DNA from: Chloroflexota bacterium
GTDB taxonomy: Bacteria; Chloroflexota; Anaerolineae; 4572-78; J111
Direction of reading: 5' to 3'
NCBI GenBank assembly: GCA_016860845.1
Contig: BOKF01000060.1
Span: 1-52,447, forward strand
DNA length: 52,447 nt
The notes under the pieces are model-generated. The model searched no databases. It saw nothing but the letters and a program-made list of their open reading frames with translations, and was not told the origin of the DNA. The position numbers were made by a program, and so were the translations under genes. Shown piece after piece: positions 47,323 to 52,447 of the stretch (position 1 is the first letter of the stretch; each line of letters opens with the position of its first letter).

Positions 47323-49983
47323 TTAACGTTTCTGGCGCAAGGGGAGCACAATGTGGAACTGGCTGCCGGGGAAGTTTATTTCGTCGTGGCCGGGACTCTC
47401 AACCCAAATTTTGCCGCGATGGGCCTCGACGATGCCCCGGGCAATGGCCAGGCCCAAGCCCGGCCCGGCGCCTTTGAAAATCGTTTTGCCGGTGGAGTGC
47501 AGGGCCAATTGGCCGGTTTGGTAAAATTTAGTAAAGATCAACTCACGGGCGCTGGGGTCAATCCCGATACCGCTGTCACTGATGACGATTTCGATACCGG
47601 GAACGGGGATGTCGAGGCTGCCATTCAAGCAGCGGCCGGTCACGGTAATTTTGCCGCCGTCAGGAGTGTACTTGATCGCGTTGACGATCAGGTGATAGAA
47701 GACTTTCTGTAAAGCGTCAGGATCGGCCATAATGGAGGGCAGGTCACTCATATCGGCGACCGTGAGCGTCAGCTTGCGCTCGGCCAGGGGGTCGCTGAAA
47801 GTTTGGGCCAACAATTCGATGATCGAGGGAATGTGGACAGGCTCCGGATAGAGTTCCAGAACCCGGCTGTCAATTTTGGTAATATCGAGCATGCTGGTGA
47901 CGATTTCTTGCAAGCGAACCGCGCCGGTATGGATTCCCTTAACCAGCTCCAGGCGATGAGCGTTTTCTTTGACGGTAGTGTCGTTGAGCAGCATATTGCT
48001 GTAGCCGCGCAAAACGGTCAACGGGGTGCGCAGTTCGTGGGCGGCAATGCTAATGAAATCGGATTTAGTGCGGTCCAGACGTTCCAACTGGTCGTAAGCC
48101 TCTTGGACTGCCACTGTGCGCTCGCGGACCATATCTTCAAGCTGCTGGGAAAAGCGGACAATTTTGTCATAGAGGCGGGCATTTTCCAGGGCGAAAGCAG
48201 CCTGCCCGGCAAAAGTGGTGGCGAGTTTAACTTCGTCCTGGCTAAAAGCATTGGGAATTTCACGCACCAGCGACAGCATGCCAATTACCTGGTCGAAACG
48301 GGTCAGCGGGACGCCCAGCCAGGCGCGGGCCGGGGGCAGAGTTTCCACGTGCTGCCAATCGGGCCGCTCCGACACATCAGGGATAACCAGCGCCTGTTGG
48401 GTTTGGTAGATTTGCTGGAAAACATCGTCTTCCTTGATCGAGACCCGCAACTGGAGGGGATGCACGTCGTCGGGAAAGCCGCGAGCAGCCACAAGTTCAA
48501 GCTCATCTTTATTTTGCAGCATCACCGTCGCCCGGTCATAGGGCACGGTTTTAGCCAGGTACTCCAGAATGAGGTTTAGAACCTCCGGCAAATCCAGGGT
48601 ACGCGAGAGGACCTGGTTAACTTCGTACAGAGTTTCGGCCAGTTGGCGGCGTGTTTTTTCACTTTGATAGAGGGAGGCGTTTTGGATAGCGATTGAAATG
48701 TGGTCGGCCAGGGATTGGAAAACCGGCAGGTCGTCCAGGCGAAACGCAGCCGGCTGGTCACTGGCGATGTCGAGCACACCCAGTACCGATTTGCCCATCA
48801 GCAGCGGTAAAGCTAGTTCGGAGCGCATCGCGGGGATAATATCCAGGGGAATATAATGCCTGTCTTGGGAAACATCATCTATCCGCGCCAGCCGCCGATT
48901 TTTGGCGACCCAGCCGATAATACTCTCCTCGTTTACCTTCAGCCGGAACCCTTTCTGGAGCAAGCTGCGCCCCGCTTCTCCAGTCCCGGCCTGAGCAGTC
49001 ACGTAGCTGCCGCCCTCGTCCAGCAGAAAAACGCCGACAAAATAATAGCCGTAGCTCTCTTTAATCAGTTCAACCACATAGTTAAGCAGTTGGTCAAGAT
49101 CGAGGATCGAGGTGAGATGGTAGCCTACGGCAATACTGGTTTCGAGCTGCCGGTAGCGGCGATGCAGCTCTTCAGTGCGTTCCTGTACCCGCTGCTCCAG
49201 ATCGGCGTACAGGCCGGCCAATTGAGCCGTTGCCGTGTTGAAAGCTCGACCTAAATGGCTCAGTTCATCGTCGCCGCTGACGGCAATGGTCTGGTTAAGA
49301 TTGCCCTGGGCTAAAGCCCTGGCCCCGGCATCCAGTTGAGCCAGCGGCTGGGCAATACTGCGGGTAACGGCAAAACCCAGGGCGCCGGCGGCCAGCAGCG
49401 TCAAAAGGCTGACGAGGATCATGGTAATTAGAGCTTGCCGTTGCACCTGCTCCATGTTTTCCAGAGCATTTTGCTGCTCAATCGCCACTTCGGCGTTTAT
49501 CTCCTCGACTAACGCCTGGGTGGCTCGGCTGGTCTGCGGAAGATCACTGTTAAGCCGCGCTTGCAGTAAAATCCACTCGTCATCTCGGGCCAAACTCATC
49601 AGAGCATCTATCTGTGTGGGCAGCGAGACCTTAATACCTTCCAATTGTTCAATTTGCTGGAAATGGCGGGGAGGCGGTCCCAGGGTATTGATTGCTTCGT
49701 CCACTATTTTGACGAAATCTTCCCGGAGCTTAAGCGCCGCCGCTTCAAAAGGAGTGCTTGGGCTGCGAGAGAGGGTGAGGCGCTGCAATTCGTCTTTGAG
49801 GATCAAAACGTGGTTGTGAACCCGTAGAACAGCGCTGGCCTGGGTATCTGCTTGGTGTAGACGTTGAGCCTGGACCTGAATGGTATTCAACTGCCACAAG
49901 CCGACCGCCGTGCTGAGAAGCATCAGCAGCAGCATAAGGCCAAAGCAGAGGGCTAGCCGGGAACCAATTTTCATCCGTCGCAT
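47323..49983 (-). CDS. Membrane sensor histidine kinase with HAMP and two GAF domains
   Basis: An 886-residue kinase. TM1 is residues 10-30, a helical extracytoplasmic sensor domain 31-183, TM2 184-206, HAMP 207-260, a coiled coil 260-285, GAF1 about 290-440 and GAF2 about 455-605. A second coiled coil (607-637) follows. HisKA has phospho-accepting H649 in AAHELRTPL, and the ATPase domain has N768, DSGIGID (803-809) and GPGLGLAIARG. No response regulator gene lies in the window, so the partner is elsewhere. The starts ATG 49983 and 49974 are both possible. The spacer to the CysQ-like gene (47108-47322) holds nothing definite. Confidence 0.95.
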   Translation of the reverse strand: MRRMKIGSRLALCFGLMLLLMLLSTAVGLWQLNTIQVQAQRLHQADTQASAVLRVHNHVLILKDELQRLTLSRSPSTPFEAAALKLREDFVKIVDEAINTLGPPPRHFQQIEQLEGIKVSLPTQIDALMSLARDDEWILLQARLNSDLPQTSRATQALVEEINAEVAIEQQNALENMEQVQRQALITMILVSLLTLLAAGALGFAVTRSIAQPLAQLDAGARALAQGNLNQTIAVSGDDELSHLGRAFNTATAQLAGLYADLEQRVQERTEELHRRYRQLETSIAVGYHLTSILDLDQLLNYVVELIKESYGYYFVGVFLLDEGGSYVTAQAGTGEAGRSLLQKGFRLKVNEESIIGWVAKNRRLARIDDVSQDRHYIPLDIIPAMRSELALPLLMGKSVLGVLDIASDQPAAFRLDDLPVFQSLADHISIAIQNASLYQSEKTRRQLAETLYEVNQVLSRTLDLPEVLNLILEYLAKTVPYDRATVMLQNKDELELVAARGFPDDVHPLQLRVSIKEDDVFQQIYQTQQALVIPDVSERPDWQHVETLPPARAWLGVPLTRFDQVIGMLSLVREIPNAFSQDEVKLATTFAGQAAFALENARLYDKIVRFSQQLEDMVRERTVAVQEAYDQLERLDRTKSDFISIAAHELRTPLTVLRGYSNMLLNDTTVKENAHRLELVKGIHTGAVRLQEIVTSMLDITKIDSRVLELYPEPVHIPSIIELLAQTFSDPLAERKLTLTVADMSDLPSIMADPDALQKVFYHLIVNAIKYTPDGGKITVTGRCLNGSLDIPVPGIEIVISDSGIGIDPSARELIFTKFYQTGQLALHSTGKTIFKGAGPGLGLAIARGIVEAHRGKIWVESPGHDEINFPGSQFHIVLPLRQKR

Positions 49984-50134
49984 CTTGTAACTGTAAACTT
50001 TTCCGAATCGTCTTTGCTGTTATCGGGCGTGTTTTGGCTGTCTGGGCATGGGATTGTTAATGCCGCCAAATATAAATTTAGTATACCATATTTTAGCCTT
50101 TGCCATCTAAGTATTTGGTACTAATCAACTTGGC

Positions 50135-50169
50135 AACAAAAAAGGGGACCAGTGCGACTACTGGCCCCC
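50135..50169 (-). terminator. Intrinsic terminator of the single-fasciclin gene
   Basis: On the minus strand GGGGGCCAGT and ACTGGTCCCC form a stem with one mismatch, followed by TTTTTTG. It lies 26 bp beyond the stop codon at 50195. Confidence 0.88.
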
Positions 50170-50194
50170 TTTTCCAGGTCCTATTCAGTTGTAA

Positions 50195-50836
50195 TTAGCG
50201 ATTCCAGCGCAGCCGCAGGGCGAGGCCGCCGGCCAGCAGAATCAGGCCCAGAGCCATCGCCGCCGCCAGCAGGTAGATATTCGCCGGGATGTCGCCGCCG
50301 GTCGCGGGCAGAGCGGCCGGGGCGGCCTCCGCCGGGGGCAGGAGGACGGTGTCAATGACGTGAATGACGCCGTTGGAAGTCTCGATGTCGGTGATGATGA
50401 CCTGGGAGTTGTCATTGAGGAAGACATTGCCGCCATCGACCTTGATCGAAACAGGCAGACCGGCGACGGTATCAGCCGAGGTCAACTTGACGACATCGGC
50501 GGCCATGACCTTGCCGCTGACGACGTGATAGGTCAAGACCCGGGTCAGTTCATCCTTGTCGGCCAGGAGGCTGTCCAGGGCGCCGGCGGGGAGCTTGGCG
50601 AAGGCGTCGTCGGTGGGGGCGAAGACGGTGAAGGGGCCAGGGCCTTTGAGGGTGTCAATGAGGCCGGCTGCGGTCAGGGCGGTGGCCAGGGTGGTGAAGC
50701 GGCCATCGGCCACGGCGGTATCAACGATGTCGGATGTAGCTTGCTTGGGCGGCGCTGCCAAAGCCTGGGTTACGCCGACGACCAGCAACAAGACAACCAG
50801 GACCAGCGGTACAAACTTTTTGATAGGACTAAACAT
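50195..50836 (-). CDS. Secreted fasciclin-domain protein with LPATG-type anchor
   Basis: A 213-residue surface protein. The signal peptide is residues 1-28, and one FAS1 domain spans 34-168 ([60 protein letters not shown]). Then LPATGGD at 176-182, a hydrophobic span and the tail RLRWNR follow. This is the layout of a sortase substrate. FAS1 domains mediate adhesion. AAGGAG precedes ATG. The FAS1 DNA is almost identical to parts of the neighbouring fasciclin gene (51015-52447), including long exact stretches. Confidence 0.95.
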   Translation of the reverse strand: MFSPIKKFVPLVLVVLLLVVGVTQALAAPPKQATSDIVDTAVADGRFTTLATALTAAGLIDTLKGPGPFTVFAPTDDAFAKLPAGALDSLLADKDELTRVLTYHVVSGKVMAADVVKLTSADTVAGLPVSIKVDGGNVFLNDNSQVIITDIETSNGVIHVIDTVLLPPAEAAPAALPATGGDIPANIYLLAAAMALGLILLAGGLALRLRWNR

Positions 50837-50901
50837 GTTTTCTTCTCCTTAGTATTTTTTGCGAGGTCAGTTTATTTTGATAAGCTTAAAAGATTTCTTA
50901 G

Positions 50902-50937
50902 CGGCCAGGGCAGGGGAGTGAAATTCTGCCCTGGCCG
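50902..50937 (-). terminator. Hairpin terminator of the multi-fasciclin gene
   Basis: A perfect 12-bp stem, CGGCCAGGGCAG (50902-50913) with CTGCCCTGGCCG (50926-50937). On the minus strand it is followed by CTAAGAAATCTTTT, a moderate T tract. Confidence 0.7.
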
Positions 50938-51014
50938 TTGCATCAGGTAGGGATAGCTGGCGGATTGAACTTCAGGTTGGCGAGTGAGCAGCTATCTCCT
51001 GGGTCAACACTCAC

Positions 51015-52447
51015 TTAATTCGAAGGGAGCAGGACAGTATCAATCACGTGGATGACGCCATTGGAAGTTGCTACGTCAGGAATGATGACCTGGGCGTCGT
51101 TGACCATCACTTTGTCGCCGTCCACTTTAATTGAGACCGGAAGATCGGCCACCGTATTGGCGGAATTTAATTTGACGACATCAGCCGCTTTGACGTCACC
51201 GCTGACTACGTGGTAGAGCAGAACTTTGGTCAAGGCTTCCTTGTCGGCCAGCAAATCTTCAAGGGCGCCGGCGGGGAGCTTGGCGAAAGCGTCGTCGGTG
51301 GGGGCGAAGACGGTGAAGGGGCCAGGTCCTTTGAGGGTGTCAATGAGGCCGGCTTCGGTCAGGGCGGTGGCCAGGGTGGTGAAGCGGCCATCGGCCACGG
51401 CGGTATCAACGATGTCTTTCGGCTGCGCCGGAGCGGCCATGGTCTCACCTGCCGGCGGGAAAAGAACGTTGTCAATGACGTGGATGACCCCGTTGGCCGC
51501 CTGGATGTCGGTGATGACAACTTCGGCATTGTTGTTCAGGAAAACACGCTTGCCATCCACGATGCTGATAGCCACCGGCGCGCCTTCAACGGTATTGGCT
51601 GCGGCCAGTTTGACCACGTCGCCGGCCATCACCTTGCCGCTGACCACGTGATAGAGCAGCACCTTCGTCAAGCTGGGCGTGTCGGCAATTAAACCATTCA
51701 GATCACTCTCAGGAATCTTGGCAAAGGCGGCGTCGGTCGGCGCAAAGACGGTGAACGGACCAGGCCCTTGCAGGGTTTCAACCAGATCGGCCGCCTGGAG
51801 GGCCGCAACCAGGGTGGTAAAGCGGCCGTCGGCCACGGCAATGTCTACAATGGTGGGACCTTCAACCATCTGGCTGGTTTCGGCCTGAGCGCTGCCAGCC
51901 GCCGGAGCAGCTTCCGCCGAGCCGGGGATGCAGAGGGTCTGCCCAACGCTGATCAGGTTGGGATCGGTTAAATTGCTGTAAGCAGGATCAGTTGCGGCGG
52001 CAGCGTTGGTCGCCTCAAAAATGGCATTGTAAGCCTGGTTGTCGCCCAGGAATTTGGCGGCAATCTTGCTCAGGGTATCGTCACCCTGGACCACGTAATT
52101 TTCCGTGCAGACCGCAGCCATTTGACCTTCAGCCATTGCCGGTTCTGTCATGGCCGGCGCTTCCGCCGGGGGCAGGAGGACGGTGTCAATGACGTGAATG
52201 ACGCCGTTGGAAGTCTCGATGTCGGTGATGACGACTTGCGAGTTGTCATTCAAGAAGACGTTGCCGCCATCCACCTTGATCGAAACAGGCAGACCGGCGA
52301 CGGTATCAGCCGAGGTCAAATTGACGACATCGGCGGCCATGACCTTGCCGCTGACGACGTGATAGGTCAAGACCCGGGTCAGTTCATCCTTGTCGGCCAG
52401 GAGGCTGTCCAGGGCGCCGGCGGGGAGCTTGGCGAAGGCGTCGTCGG
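51015..52447 (-). CDS. Multi-fasciclin surface protein with an internal LysM domain (5' partial)
   Basis: The frame is open to the window edge, so the N-terminus is missing. Visible parts in order: the end of one FAS1 domain (52447-52160); a LysM domain at about 52097-51924 ([20 protein letters not shown] ... SVGQTLCIP); FAS1 (51865-51440, [14 protein letters not shown] onwards); a second full FAS1 (51425-51015, [13 protein letters not shown] onwards), ending IDTVLLPSN. No C-terminal anchor is present, so LysM may be the wall attachment. The LysM matches that of the sugar-binding protein at 5546-7102. Parts of the FAS1 DNA are nearly identical to the 50195-50836 gene. Confidence 0.93.
   Translation of the reverse strand, partial: DDAFAKLPAGALDSLLADKDELTRVLTYHVVSGKVMAADVVNLTSADTVAGLPVSIKVDGGNVFLNDNSQVVITDIETSNGVIHVIDTVLLPPAEAPAMTEPAMAEGQMAAVCTENYVVQGDDTLSKIAAKFLGDNQAYNAIFEATNAAAATDPAYSNLTDPNLISVGQTLCIPGSAEAAPAAGSAQAETSQMVEGPTIVDIAVADGRFTTLVAALQAADLVETLQGPGPFTVFAPTDAAFAKIPESDLNGLIADTPSLTKVLLYHVVSGKVMAGDVVKLAAANTVEGAPVAISIVDGKRVFLNNNAEVVITDIQAANGVIHVIDNVLFPPAGETMAAPAQPKDIVDTAVADGRFTTLATALTEAGLIDTLKGPGPFTVFAPTDDAFAKLPAGALEDLLADKEALTKVLLYHVVSGDVKAADVVKLNSANTVADLPVSIKVDGDKVMVNDAQVIIPDVATSNGVIHVIDTVLLPSN

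Noticed and set aside
47803..48579. Long antisense open frame within the histidine kinase gene
   Set aside because: It mirrors codon structure of the clear kinase on the other strand and has no start signal or protein-like domain. The same reasoning removes similar antisense frames at 39082-39882, 10704-11264 and 6122-6715.
1..52447. tRNA, rRNA, riboswitch or prophage genes
   Set aside because: No cloverleaf with a GGTTCGA-type arm, conserved rRNA stretch, known riboswitch core or phage structural gene could be recognised by reading either strand.

Overview
The window reads as a chromosomal piece of a heterotrophic bacterium, most likely a Chloroflexota (Anaerolineae-type) genome. This is an inference from the gene mix: fasciclin/LysM secreted proteins, a PadR plus HAAS-domain membrane protein pair, several ABC sugar systems, tandem AI-2E family transporters, a large GAF histidine kinase, and intergenic spacers rich in short dispersed palindromes. 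No rRNA, tRNA, CRISPR array or intact transposase is visible.

Layout. 1-736: non-coding, with two families of short direct repeats and a 46-codon remnant of an XRE-type helix-turn-helix. 737-11807: a glycoside uptake and breakdown operon. It holds a GntR/UTRA regulator with its own promoter and operator, a Gfo/Idh/MocA oxidoreductase, a bicupin, a ROK kinase, a methyltransferase, a CUT1-type ABC importer (a binding protein carrying a LysM-like module, and two permeases, but no ATPase) and two GH4 glycosidases. 11932-12987 (minus): a uroporphyrinogen-decarboxylase-family protein.

13256-30161: a long plus-strand region whose genes nearly all deal with phosphate or phosphate esters. They are an RpiR/SIS regulator, a Pit phosphate transporter with its DUF47 partner, a double HAD protein, an MFS carrier, a Fbp/Afu-type ABC importer (fused permease, ATPase, lipoprotein binding protein), two tandem HAD paralogues, an unusual phosphoglycerate mutase, a P-loop kinase with an unrecognised N-terminal domain, a TIM-barrel isomerase and a PfkB kinase. 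I infer a sugar-phosphate or organophosphate scavenging locus. Its most striking gene (25214-26800) is a 528-residue cofactor-independent phosphoglycerate mutase whose two halves are in reversed order, that is, a circular permutation with the metal ligands and nucleophile kept.

30165-34652 (minus): an EamA transporter, an alkaline-phosphatase-superfamily phosphodiesterase, a secreted triple-repeat protein, a glutaredoxin-like protein and a LysM/lamin-tail membrane protein. 34800-38182 (plus): PadR, HAAS membrane protein, Tat-exported metallophosphoesterase, membrane EEP-family protein. 38243-47107: PIG-L deacetylase, M20 peptidase, ribosomal protein L9, an autoregulated TetR, a nucleosidase whose 3' end was rewritten by a small mobile element, two AI-2E family transporters and a CysQ-like phosphatase. 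47323-52447 (minus): an 886-residue sensor histidine kinase and two fasciclin genes that share near-identical DNA; the last runs off the window.

Three miniature elements (21813-21958, 42291-42423, 42452-42575) share terminal inverted repeats close to CAGGASTTACGC. Two are flanked by 7-8 bp direct repeats, so they are non-autonomous mobile elements.
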